Assembly (NCBI RefSeq): GCF_900156315.1
Contig: NZ_FTNI01000049.1
Span: 1-40,008 of the forward strand
DNA length: 40,008 nucleotides
Direction of reading: 5' to 3'
Origin: Microbispora rosea
GTDB lineage: Bacteria > Actinomycetota > Actinomycetes > Streptosporangiales > Streptosporangiaceae
In this document: positions 31,231-40,008 of the stretch, piece by piece
How positions within the stretch are numbered: position 1 is the first letter of the stretch
Layout: every line of letters starts with the position of its first letter
Notes under the pieces: model-generated
Seen by the model: the letters and a program-made list of their open reading frames with translations, nothing else
Databases searched by the model: none
What the model was told of the DNA's origin: nothing
Made by a program: the position numbers and the translations under genes

Positions 31231-32922
31231 TCAGACGAAGACGTCGGTGAGGATCGTGCCGAGCGACTTGCCGCCGTTCTCGCGGATGTAGGTGGACAGC
31301 GAGCTGTACTTCTCCCGCAGCCGGCGCTTGAGGACCTTGCCGGTGACGCCGACCGGGAAGTCCTCCTCGTTGCGCGCGACCTCCAGCATGGTCAGCTCGG
31401 GGTGACCGGCGGCCTTCAGCTTCTCGTTCGCCTCGTTGAGCAGCTTCTGCGCGTCCGGCCTGGCGGCGCTGGACGTCACGACCGCCACCGGGACCGTCCG
31501 GCCGCGGTGGATGCCCGCCACGACGGCGCAGTCGAGGACCTCGGGCAGGTCGTTGAGCAGCAGCTCCTCCATGAAGACCGAGTAGCCGGTGCCGGTCGGG
31601 GTCTCGATCGCGTCCACCGCCCGGTCGACCTGGAAGTAGTTGCCCGCCTCGTCGCGGTAGGCCATGTCGCCGGTCAGCCAGTAGCCCGACAGCTTGCTGC
31701 GGTAGGTGGTGTCGGAGTCGCTCCAGTATCCGGCGGTGATCGCCGGGCCCTTCGCGCCGAGCAGCCCGACCTCGTTGACGTCGGCGACCGTGCCGTCCCT
31801 GCGCAGCACGGCGACCTCGGCGACGCCGACCGGCTTGCCCACGCACCGGTCGTTGCGCTCGTCGGACAGCGTGCGGACCTTCAGCAGCACGCCCCAGCCC
31901 AGCTCGGTGGTGCCGAGGCGGTCGAAGAAGGCGGCCGGCGGCAGCGACGGGTCCCGCATGGCCAGGATCGCCTTGATGTGCTTCTCGTGCACCGCGTCGC
32001 CGATGGAGATCCAGACGTTGACCGAGTCGATCGTCCCGGCCGGCAGGTCCGCGCCGGCCAGCTCGGCGTACGCGTGGCCGAAGGCCATGACGGTCGTCGG
32101 GCGGTACTTCTCGACGGCCTTGGCCAGCTCGGGGCCGCTGGTGTCGAACCACGGCACGATCGGCGTGCCGCCGAGCATGGCGTACGTCGTGTAGGCGATG
32201 CAGCCGAGGTGCGACTGCGGCAGCGCGGTCATCATCACGGCGCCCGGCTGCTCGTGGTGGTCCACGAGACGGAAGCGCGGCCCGGCCACGCACGAGCGGT
32301 GGGTCTGGATGACCGGCTTGGGCCGCCCGGTGGTGCCGGAGGAGTGCAGGATCGAGACCGGGTCCTCGCCGACGTGGCGGAAACGGGCCTCCTGCGGCAG
32401 CGTGGCGGGCGGGGGCGCGGGCAGCTCCTCGGCCACCTGCGTCCACCGCAGGCCCGGCAGCAGGTGGAACTCCTCGCCGAGGATCTCCAGGTGGGCGAGG
32501 TCGGTGTACATGCCGATGGGGTTGGTCTGGCGGCACAGCTCGGTGGCGATGTAACGCGAGGCCTTGCTGTTGACCAGCACCGCCACCGCGCCGATCTGGG
32601 CCAGCGCGTAGAAGTGCAGGGAGTAGGCGAAGGAGTCCTCCAGGTAGATGGCCACCCGGTCGCGGGGCCGTACGCCCTGGCGGAGGTACCACACCGACCA
32701 GCTCTGGGCCAGCTCGTCCAGCTCCAGCAGGCTGAACTCGGTCTGCTGCTCACCCTTGGTGTTGGTCAGCGGCCGGCCCAGGTGGATGAACGGCAGCTCC
32801 GGGTGCGGGTTGGCCTCGATGGCCTTCGTCAGCAGGTTGCCGCCGCCGAGGTCGGGGTCCGCGGCGATCCGGGCGCGCTGCTCCGGCGTGAGGACGGTCT
32901 CGTGGGAGATGGAGATGGTCAT
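31231..32922 (-). CDS. AMP-forming adenylate enzyme (acyl-CoA ligase / adenylation family)
   Basis: A 563-residue ANL-superfamily enzyme. The phosphate-binding loop is SSGTTGRPKP (about 194-203), followed by the substrate-pocket stretch, GTTELGWG in place of the usual YGxTE (A5), TGDMAYRDEAGNYFQVDR (A7/A8) and the C-terminal GVTGKVLKR with catalytic Lys529. These are the residues needed to make an adenylate. No carrier-protein domain is fused and no free carrier protein is seen in the window. In the context of pap genes it could adenylate 4-aminobenzoate-like, 4-aminophenylpyruvate-derived or fatty acids for CoA or amide transfer. ANL proteins that activate nitrite for diazotisation (CreM, AvaA6) are another precedent. 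The ATG at 32922 is preceded by AAAGGTGAG and lies five bases after the papC stop. Confidence 0.9.
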   Translation of the reverse strand: MTISISHETVLTPEQRARIAADPDLGGGNLLTKAIEANPHPELPFIHLGRPLTNTKGEQQTEFSLLELDELAQSWSVWYLRQGVRPRDRVAIYLEDSFAYSLHFYALAQIGAVAVLVNSKASRYIATELCRQTNPIGMYTDLAHLEILGEEFHLLPGLRWTQVAEELPAPPPATLPQEARFRHVGEDPVSILHSSGTTGRPKPVIQTHRSCVAGPRFRLVDHHEQPGAVMMTALPQSHLGCIAYTTYAMLGGTPIVPWFDTSGPELAKAVEKYRPTTVMAFGHAYAELAGADLPAGTIDSVNVWISIGDAVHEKHIKAILAMRDPSLPPAAFFDRLGTTELGWGVLLKVRTLSDERNDRCVGKPVGVAEVAVLRRDGTVADVNEVGLLGAKGPAITAGYWSDSDTTYRSKLSGYWLTGDMAYRDEAGNYFQVDRAVDAIETPTGTGYSVFMEELLLNDLPEVLDCAVVAGIHRGRTVPVAVVTSSAARPDAQKLLNEANEKLKAAGHPELTMLEVARNEEDFPVGVTGKVLKRRLREKYSSLSTYIRENGGKSLGTILTDVFV

Positions 32923-32927
32923 CGATC

Positions 32928-34076
32928 TCACCTTTCGGTAGTGACGGGAGATGACGTGCTCGTGGAGGGACTGTGCTCGTTGAGGCTGGACTCGTGGTGG
33001 CTGAGCTCGTGGAGGCTGGACTCGTGGGGGGAGCGGGGCTCGTAGGAGGGCAGTGCGCCGAACATCTCGGCGCAGGTGTCGCGGTAGAAGCCGAGATCGG
33101 GGCCGAGGAGGTCGCGCAGCGCGCCCAGGGCCGCCGCGAACTCCGCCTCCCCGTCCGCCCGCCCGTCGAGGAGACCGGCGAGCGTGCGTACGCCTTCGGC
33201 CAGCGCCGCGCGGGCGGCGGCGGCCTGCGGGTTGGCCGACTGGACGTCCCAGTAGACCTCCGGGGTGCCCCCGGCGATCCGGGCCAGCAGCGCGAGCATC
33301 GTGGCGTGGGGCGGCGGGGCGACGGCGGCCAGTTCGGCGACGCCGACGCCGAGGCCGGCCAGCGCGAGCCCGAACGACAGCACCGCCGCGTGGGTGAGCG
33401 CCTGCGTCGCCGCGGCCAGCCGGTCGTGCTCGTGCGCGCCGAGCCGTACGGCACGGCCGCCCCAGCTCTCGACCAGCCGCAGCAGCGCCCTCGCGCGGGG
33501 ACCGTCGTGGACCACGACGGCGGCGACCGGCCGCCCCGCGAAGCCGAGCGACGGGGCGAACATCGGGTTGAGACCGGCCGCCTCGACGTCCCCGGCATGG
33601 GCCAGGATCTCTTCGGCGATCGGGCCCTTGACCGAGAGCGTGTCGGCGAGCAGCGCGCCCGGTCGCATCGCCGCGGCCACCTGCTTCACCGCCGCCAGCG
33701 CCACCTGTTCGGGCACCGCGAGCAGGACCAGGTCGGCCCGCCCGATCTCGCCGGCGAGTTCGGGCCCGATGTCCGTGATGTCGCCCCGCAGGACCCTCGC
33801 CTCACCGGCCGGGGGCGCCCCGGCGGGGCTCCCGGCCGTGACATCCTGCGAGGCGACGTTCACGGCCCGCGCGGACCCGGCGGCCGATGCCCCGGTGGCC
33901 GCGCCGGGCGCGGGGTCGACGACGAGCACCTCGGCGCCGGACCGCAGCAGGTGCTCGGCGAACAGGCCGCCCACGGCGCCCGCGCCGCCGACGACGACGC
34001 AGCGCCGCAGCAGGTCCGTCTCCCCGTGATCCGCCGCCGGGCGGTCACAGGCCGTCGTGTGGTCCCCGCGGTCCAT
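32928..34076 (-). CDS. papC: 4-amino-4-deoxyprephenate dehydrogenase (PapC-type, TyrA family)
   Basis: A 382-residue NAD-dependent enzyme predicted to oxidatively decarboxylate 4-amino-4-deoxyprephenate to 4-aminophenylpyruvate. The dinucleotide site is VVGGAGAVGGLFAEHLL with G31-x-G33-x2-G36. In TyrA enzymes the segment LHPMFGP carries the catalytic His that contacts the 4-hydroxyl of prephenate; here the same segment is LNPMFAPS with Asn170, which fits a substrate with an amino group. The C-terminal about 30 residues are a Ser/His/Glu repeat (SSLHELSHHESSLNEHS) without counterpart in TyrA. The ATG at 34076 is two bases after the papA stop and the ligase gene starts five bases after its own stop, so the operon is tightly packed. 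Confidence 0.88.
   Translation of the reverse strand: MDRGDHTTACDRPAADHGETDLLRRCVVVGGAGAVGGLFAEHLLRSGAEVLVVDPAPGAATGASAAGSARAVNVASQDVTAGSPAGAPPAGEARVLRGDITDIGPELAGEIGRADLVLLAVPEQVALAAVKQVAAAMRPGALLADTLSVKGPIAEEILAHAGDVEAAGLNPMFAPSLGFAGRPVAAVVVHDGPRARALLRLVESWGGRAVRLGAHEHDRLAAATQALTHAAVLSFGLALAGLGVGVAELAAVAPPPHATMLALLARIAGGTPEVYWDVQSANPQAAAARAALAEGVRTLAGLLDGRADGEAEFAAALGALRDLLGPDLGFYRDTCAEMFGALPSYEPRSPHESSLHELSHHESSLNEHSPSTSTSSPVTTER
32940..33030. repeat. Imperfect repeats encoding the Ser/His/Glu tail of PapC
   Basis: Variants of GAGGCTGGACTCGTGG and GCTCGTGGAGG recur three to four times and encode alternating ESS, HELS and HESS units. The rest of papC is not repetitive, so this is a recent low-complexity extension rather than part of the catalytic fold. 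Confidence 0.6.
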
Positions 34077-34078
34077 CG

Positions 34079-36154
<2,076 letters not shown>

Positions 36155-36209
36155 TCCGGGGTTCCTCCAAGCCGTGTCGGAATAGCCGGGTGAGCCGCCG
36201 GCGCCGCGC

Positions 36210-36518
36210 TCACCGAGCGGCGACATCGCCGATCACCAGGTCCTCGACCCTGCAGGTCTCCGCGATGACGAGTTCGTAGAGGCGGCGCAGGAAGTCGGGG
36301 TCGATTCCGTGGTCCTGCGCGTATCGGGCGGCCCGCCGCTGCACGATGCCGATGCGGTGGGGCTGCATCATCGGGACGTTGTGCTCGCGCTTGAAATGCG
36401 CGATTTCCACGCAGCACTCGATACGCCTGCGCAGGGTGTCGAGCAGCGACTCGTCGATGCGGTCGAGTGAGGCCCGCAGCGTCTCCAGACCGTCTTCTCC
36501 GGCGCCGTTGCCAGCCAT
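36210..36518 (-). CDS. papB: 4-amino-4-deoxychorismate mutase (PapB-type, AroQ fold)
   Basis: A 102-residue all-helical chorismate-mutase-type enzyme that rearranges 4-amino-4-deoxychorismate to 4-amino-4-deoxyprephenate. The first helix is LRASLDRIDESLLDTLRRRIE, with the catalytic Arg/Lys pattern continuing as CCVEIAHFKREH. The loop VPMMQPHRIGIVQRRAARYA replaces the more usual (Y/F)DPxRE of ordinary chorismate mutases, and the end is ELVIAETCRVEDLVI; both segments are characteristic of the PapB type in chloramphenicol and pristinamycin pathways. GGAGGG is eight bases before the ATG at 36518. It heads the papB-papA-papC-ligase-DAHP synthase operon and is divergent from the second ATP-grasp gene. 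Confidence 0.9.
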   Translation of the reverse strand: MAGNGAGEDGLETLRASLDRIDESLLDTLRRRIECCVEIAHFKREHNVPMMQPHRIGIVQRRAARYAQDHGIDPDFLRRLYELVIAETCRVEDLVIGDVAAR

Positions 36519-36603
36519 GTGAACAGCCCTCCAATCGGGGGTGCACCGATGTTCCGGCCCTGTCGGGCTAATTCAGGATTCGATCCGGCGCACATTTCTC
36601 ACA

Positions 36604-36613
36604 ACCCCTAACG
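36604..36613 (+). promoter_or_regulatory. Motif A site 2 (ACCCCTAACG)
   Basis: Matches ACCCCTANCG, as found upstream of leuA/UbiA (16856-16865) and at 36707-36716. It is 85 bases upstream of the papB start, which reads away from it on the other strand. Confidence 0.55.
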
Positions 36614-36706
36614 GCCCCACAGCACGGCCGGACAATCCGGGACTACCTCGGACTTCTCGGCACCCCCGAGGCCGGAGGGACGAAGGCCGGCCGGCGACCC
36701 CGGTCC

Positions 36707-36716
36707 ACCCCTATCG
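36707..36716 (+). promoter_or_regulatory. Motif A site 3 (ACCCCTATCG)
   Basis: Third exact match to ACCCCTANCG. It ends 35 bases before the -35 element of the ATP-grasp promoter, a position usual for an activator site. Confidence 0.55.
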
Positions 36717-36751
36717 GGAAACGGGTCATCCCGAATGATCGGGAAATTTCG

Positions 36752-36781
36752 TTGACCGTCCGAAAATGACGGAACTAATGT
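36752..36781 (+). promoter_or_regulatory. Sigma-70-type promoter of ATP-grasp gene 2
   Basis: TTGACC (36752-36757), an 18-base spacer, then TAATGT (36776-36781), close to the housekeeping consensus TTGACN and TANNNT. It gives a 5' leader of roughly 35 bases before the GTG at 36822. Confidence 0.6.
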
Positions 36782-36821
36782 CCGTTCGCGAAGTGCCTGT
36801 GAGCACGTGCGAGAAACGGCG

Positions 36822-38150
36822 GTGACGAAAGTGAAACCTCGAGCATTCGTACTTACCGGATCATTCCTGGTGATCTGCCGGGCCCCTCTTTATCTGCGCG
36901 AACTGTCCCGCCGCGGGCTGCGGATCCTCGTGGTCACCCCGGCCTCCTGGCGTGAGCAGGCCCTGGCCCAGATGCGCGACCCCGAGCACCCGGCATCGGT
37001 CATCGAGGAGATCGCCTTCACCGACGGCGACGTCAACACGGACAACTCGTTCACCGCCGGTGTGATCTCCGGCGTACGGGCGTGGCGGGACCGCTACGAC
37101 ATCACCGGCGTCTACGCGGTCGGCGAGACGCTGGTCGAGCCGACCGGCCTGCTCGCCGATGCTCTCGGCCTGCCCTCCCCCGGCCTGCGGGCCACCCGCG
37201 CCTGCCGCAGCAAGTACCTCCAGCGGTGGTATCTGCCGGAGTTCAGCCCGGCCTCGGTGGTCGTCCCCCCGGCCGAGCGCGCGACGTTCACCGCCGCCGG
37301 CGTGTCGTTTCCCGCCGTGGTCAAGCCCGCGAGCCGGCACTCCAGCTCGGGTGTGGAGACCGTCCGCGACCCGGCCGAGCTGCGCGCCCAGCTCGACGCG
37401 TACCTGCCGCACGAGACGGTGCTGGTGGAGGAGAAGGTGACCGGCCAGGAGTTCTCCGTGGAGAGCCTGGTGCAGGACGGCCGGGTCGTCTTCGCCTCGG
37501 TGACCCGCAAGGAGACGACCGAGTCGGGCACCCGCACCTTCGTCGAGCTGTCCCACTCGGTCCCGAACGAGCTGGAGGGCGTCAACCGGATCATCCTCGA
37601 CGCCAACCGGCGCATGCTCGAACGGCTGGCCTTCGCCGACGGCATCGCGCACGCCGAGTGGCGGGTGGACGACGCGGGCCGCCCCTACCTGATGGAGGTG
37701 GCCGCGCGCACTCCCGGCGACGGCCTGTCGATCCTCTACTCGCTCGCGACCGGCGCCCCGATGGAGCCGGAGATCATCCGCATCGCCCTGGGAGAGCCCG
37801 CGGACTATCCCGCGCCGCGCCGGTACGCCCGGCAGGTCTACCTGGAACACGAGCCCGGACGGCTCGGCGACGTGACGGTGGACTGGCCGGGGATCTCACC
37901 GGCCTGGGTGGGCGAAGGCGGCCTGTGGCCCGAGGTCGAGCCCGGCGCCCCGGACGACCCGCCCACCCTGCGCGCCGTACTCGTGCTCAAGGACCGGGGC
38001 GCCGAGCTCGGGCCGCTGCACAGCTCCGACGACCGCGCGGTGACGTTCCTCATCGACGCGGCCACCCCGGCCGAGCTGGACGAGCTCGAGATGCGCGTAC
38101 GGCACGCCGTGCGGATCCACACGCTCGAGCCCGCCGGCGCCCGGATGTAG
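36822..38150 (+). CDS. ATP-grasp amino acid (carboxylate-amine) ligase 2
   Basis: A 442-residue ATP-grasp enzyme only distantly like ligase 1. ATP-contacting Lys131 (CRSKYLQRW) and Lys168 (AVVKPASRHSSSG), then LVEEKVTGQEFSVESL at about 201-216, are clear. The metal and catalytic residues are Glu279 (HAEWRVD) and Glu292 with Arg296 in LMEVAARTPGDG. A C-terminal domain of about 120 residues follows. Like ligase 1 it should join a carboxylate to an amine through an acyl phosphate. GTG at 36822 is chosen because GAGAAA precedes it; GTGs at 36807 and 36831 are in frame too. It has its own promoter with an upstream motif A site and a strong terminator, so it is a single-gene unit under the same presumed control as the pap operon. 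Two ligases would suffice for a tripeptide-like product. Confidence 0.88.
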   Translation: MTKVKPRAFVLTGSFLVICRAPLYLRELSRRGLRILVVTPASWREQALAQMRDPEHPASVIEEIAFTDGDVNTDNSFTAGVISGVRAWRDRYDITGVYAVGETLVEPTGLLADALGLPSPGLRATRACRSKYLQRWYLPEFSPASVVVPPAERATFTAAGVSFPAVVKPASRHSSSGVETVRDPAELRAQLDAYLPHETVLVEEKVTGQEFSVESLVQDGRVVFASVTRKETTESGTRTFVELSHSVPNELEGVNRIILDANRRMLERLAFADGIAHAEWRVDDAGRPYLMEVAARTPGDGLSILYSLATGAPMEPEIIRIALGEPADYPAPRRYARQVYLEHEPGRLGDVTVDWPGISPAWVGEGGLWPEVEPGAPDDPPTLRAVLVLKDRGAELGPLHSSDDRAVTFLIDAATPAELDELEMRVRHAVRIHTLEPAGARM

Positions 38151-38172
38151 TGGATCCCCGTGGACGCGCGGA

Positions 38173-38205
38173 GCGCGGCGGGAGGCGACGAGCCTCCCGC
38201 CGCGC
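38173..38205. terminator. Perfect 14-bp hairpin, bidirectional terminator
   Basis: GCGCGGCGGGAGGC (38173-38186), loop GACGA, then GCCTCCCGCCGCGC (38192-38205). It lies between the convergent ATP-grasp gene (stop 38150) and the beta-helix protein gene (stop 38230) and marks the right edge of the proposed cluster. Confidence 0.8.
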
Positions 38206-38229
38206 CCTGCTGTCAGGGGCCGGCGACCG

Positions 38230-40008
38230 TCAGGGGTAGCTGACCACGTTGACCGGAACGGTGGCCGTGCCCTGGGCCGCGCCGCCCGTGTCGTTGATGA
38301 CGTGGGCGATCGTGCCGACCCCGCCCAGCGACACCGTGAGCAGGTCGTGGAACCTCACCCCGGATCTGTTCGGGGCCTCGAAGCCGCGCTCGGCCACGAT
38401 AGAGGGGTCGGTGCTGAAGTTGCAGTAGCTGCCCATGCCCCAGGCCTCGTGGCTGGTCACGCTGTCGGCCACCTTGTAGGCGGCGTAGCCCCGGGTCGAG
38501 CCGTTCATCCAGGACGCCTGGTTCGGCGGGTCGTAGGGCAGCTCGTTCTGGAAGAAGATCGTCTTACCGCCCTGGCCGTTCCAGATCACCTCGTACTTCC
38601 TGTAATGCTCGACGAACAGGCCGTACGCCGTGACGTTGTCGCCGTTGACGATCAGGCCGGTGTCGGCGGGGTTGGTGTTCCAGCCCACGCCGGCGCCGTG
38701 GTCGGCGCGCCACGCCCAGATGTGGTCGATGATCGTGTTGTCGCTGTTCACGACCACGCTGGTCGTGGCCGAGCCGGGTCCCGCGCCGCCGATCCGGAAG
38801 AACACGTCCTGGATCGAGGTGGGGTTGCCGGCGTGGCTCGCCGAGGCGCCGTCCGGGCCGACCCGCAGCAGCACCGGCGAGTTGACCGTGCCGGCGTCGA
38901 AGAGCAGACCGGCGATCTTCACGCCGTCGACGTCCGCGACGTTCATCGCGACGACTCCGTTGTCCGGGATCAGCGTGGCGTAGCCGAGCCCGAGGACCAC
39001 CGTGTCCGCCCGGGTCACGTTGAGCGTCTGGTTGAGGTGATAGATGCCGGGCGTGAACAGCAGGTTGAGGCCCTGGCCCAGCGCCTGGTTGAGCGTGGCG
39101 GCGCTGTCGGACGGCTTGGCGACGTAGAACTGCGTCAGCGGGATCGACGTGCCGGGGGTCGCGCCGTTCGCCCAGCTCACGCCGCTGGAGTTGGTCCGCA
39201 GCGAGGGGACGAAGACGCGGTAGGCGCCGCCCGAGTCCACGTACAGGTACGGCTTCTCCCGGGTGACCGGGCTGGTCGCGAGCGTCGTGTACGGCGGGTT
39301 CGGGAAGCTCTGCGCCGGGGCGCCGACGACGCCGGAGAACACCATGTTCCACACGGCGTTGGTCCAGCCGCCGATGGTGCTGTCGCGGGTGAACCACTGC
39401 TGCTGGGAGTACGGGCCGACCGTGCCGTCGATCTTGCTGTCGGCGATGTAGCCGCCGCTGGCCCAGCCGTACCCGTTGGGGGCGAGGTTCAGCCCGCCGC
39501 GCACGTGGATCCGCCGGAACGGCGCGGCCTGGGCCACGGCCCACCGGTCGGTGCCGTTGACCGGGACGACGGCCAGGTTCTCCGCCGACCGCCAGAAGTT
39601 CTGGGTGGCGTTGCCGTTGAACCACCCGGCGTCGACGGTGATGTCTCCGTTGATCGTCACGTTGTCGGGCGACTGGCCGAGACCGGCGATCGAGGTGTAG
39701 AAGCCGATCTGGGCGTTGAGGCCGCTGTAGGTGCCCGGCTTGAACAGCAGCGCGTAGCGCTGGCTGCCGAACTGGTTCGACTCCTGCTGGCCGAAAATGG
39801 TGTCGAGCGTGCTCTGGATGCTCGCGCTCGACATCGACGGGTCGAAGACCTTCACGTTCGGCCCGAGGTCGCCGCCGCCGGGGAGATCGCCGCCGCCGTC
39901 ACCGCCGCCCGTGGTGTTGACGGCGAACTCCCAGAGCGAGTAGCCGTACGCCGTGGCCCTGGTCAGGCCGTACATCCGGACATACCGGCCGGTCGCCGAC
40001 ACGTCGAG
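38230..40008 (-). CDS. Secreted discoidin (F5/8 type C) plus beta-helix protein, 5' part outside the window
   Basis: The frame is open to the window edge, so the N-terminus is missing. The first visible residues, ATGRYVRMYGLTRATAYGYS then LWEFAVN, are the end of an F5/8 type C (discoidin) carbohydrate-binding domain. A Gly/Asp-rich linker follows, then about 540 residues with a right-handed beta-helix (pectate-lyase-like) pattern: repeated short strands such as NVTINGDITVDAGWF, VVLGLGYATLIPDNG, VKIAGLLFDAG and SVVVNSDNTIIDHIWAWRADHG. Codon 40000-40002 could be read as a start only if the discoidin domain were ignored. Its composition, rich in Asn, Thr and Gly, is that of a secreted polysaccharide-degrading or -binding protein. 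Homologues carry varied automatic names; the substrate is not established. It is probably unrelated to the cluster. Confidence 0.85.
   Translation of the reverse strand, partial: LDVSATGRYVRMYGLTRATAYGYSLWEFAVNTTGGGDGGGDLPGGGDLGPNVKVFDPSMSSASIQSTLDTIFGQQESNQFGSQRYALLFKPGTYSGLNAQIGFYTSIAGLGQSPDNVTINGDITVDAGWFNGNATQNFWRSAENLAVVPVNGTDRWAVAQAAPFRRIHVRGGLNLAPNGYGWASGGYIADSKIDGTVGPYSQQQWFTRDSTIGGWTNAVWNMVFSGVVGAPAQSFPNPPYTTLATSPVTREKPYLYVDSGGAYRVFVPSLRTNSSGVSWANGATPGTSIPLTQFYVAKPSDSAATLNQALGQGLNLLFTPGIYHLNQTLNVTRADTVVLGLGYATLIPDNGVVAMNVADVDGVKIAGLLFDAGTVNSPVLLRVGPDGASASHAGNPTSIQDVFFRIGGAGPGSATTSVVVNSDNTIIDHIWAWRADHGAGVGWNTNPADTGLIVNGDNVTAYGLFVEHYRKYEVIWNGQGGKTIFFQNELPYDPPNQASWMNGSTRGYAAYKVADSVTSHEAWGMGSYCNFSTDPSIVAERGFEAPNRSGVRFHDLLTVSLGGVGTIAHVINDTGGAAQGTATVPVNVVSYP

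Larger units (their letters stand above)
36519..36821. promoter_or_regulatory. 303-bp divergent control region between the pap operon and ATP-grasp gene 2
   Basis: This region has lower G+C than its neighbours near both gene starts. It contains two copies of motif A, both in plus-strand orientation, 94 bases apart, and a good promoter for the ATP-grasp gene. The papB promoter is not obvious; TTGTGA on the minus strand (36596-36601), next to motif A site 2, may be its -35. No small gene is seen. Confidence 0.6.

Overview
The window is about 72% G+C by eye, with strongly G/C-ending codons, actinobacterial two-component systems, an ECF42-type sigma factor with its DGPF partner, a LAL-type LuxR regulator and an actinobacterial LeuA. 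It fits a filamentous high-GC actinomycete. Streptosporangiales is my best guess, but the sequence alone does not prove it.

Layout. 0-11.9 kb is general regulation, envelope and transport: the end of a small helical-repeat protein, an OmpR-type response regulator/kinase pair, an alpha/beta hydrolase, a DUF998-like membrane protein, a DGPF protein with an ECF sigma factor fused to a recombinase-like domain, a second kinase/regulator pair, a PAP2 phosphatase and an APC permease. 12.0-38.2 kb looks like a specialised-metabolism locus interrupted by a three-gene nitrate assimilation operon (24.6-29.8 kb). The last 1.8 kb is the 3' part of a secreted beta-helix/discoidin protein.

The proposed locus contains: a LAL regulator; an alpha-isopropylmalate synthase; a divergent UbiA prenyltransferase with a soluble histidine kinase and its NarL regulator; an aldo-keto-reductase-like protein that has lost three of four catalytic residues; and an operon encoding a 31-residue basic peptide, an ATP-grasp amino acid ligase, an MFS exporter and a bicupin without metal ligands. 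Beyond the nitrate genes lies the operon papB-papA-papC-(AMP-forming ligase)-DAHP synthase, with a second ATP-grasp ligase divergent from it. PapA carries the PIKGT signature of aminodeoxychorismate synthase. PapC has Asn where prephenate dehydrogenases have the catalytic His. The core chemistry is therefore DAHP to chorismate to 4-amino-4-deoxychorismate to 4-amino-4-deoxyprephenate to 4-aminophenylpyruvate (and 4-aminophenylalanine after transamination), followed by NRPS-free amide formation by ATP-grasp enzymes.

No NRPS or PKS is present. Two short sequence motifs recur in the intergenic regions of the locus and tie the separated operons together: ACCCCTANCG (three sites) and TANCNAAAGTTGTAGNCC (two sites). 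I do not recognise this gene combination as a described pathway. The 31-residue peptide gene next to the ATP-grasp ligase is the most unusual part.
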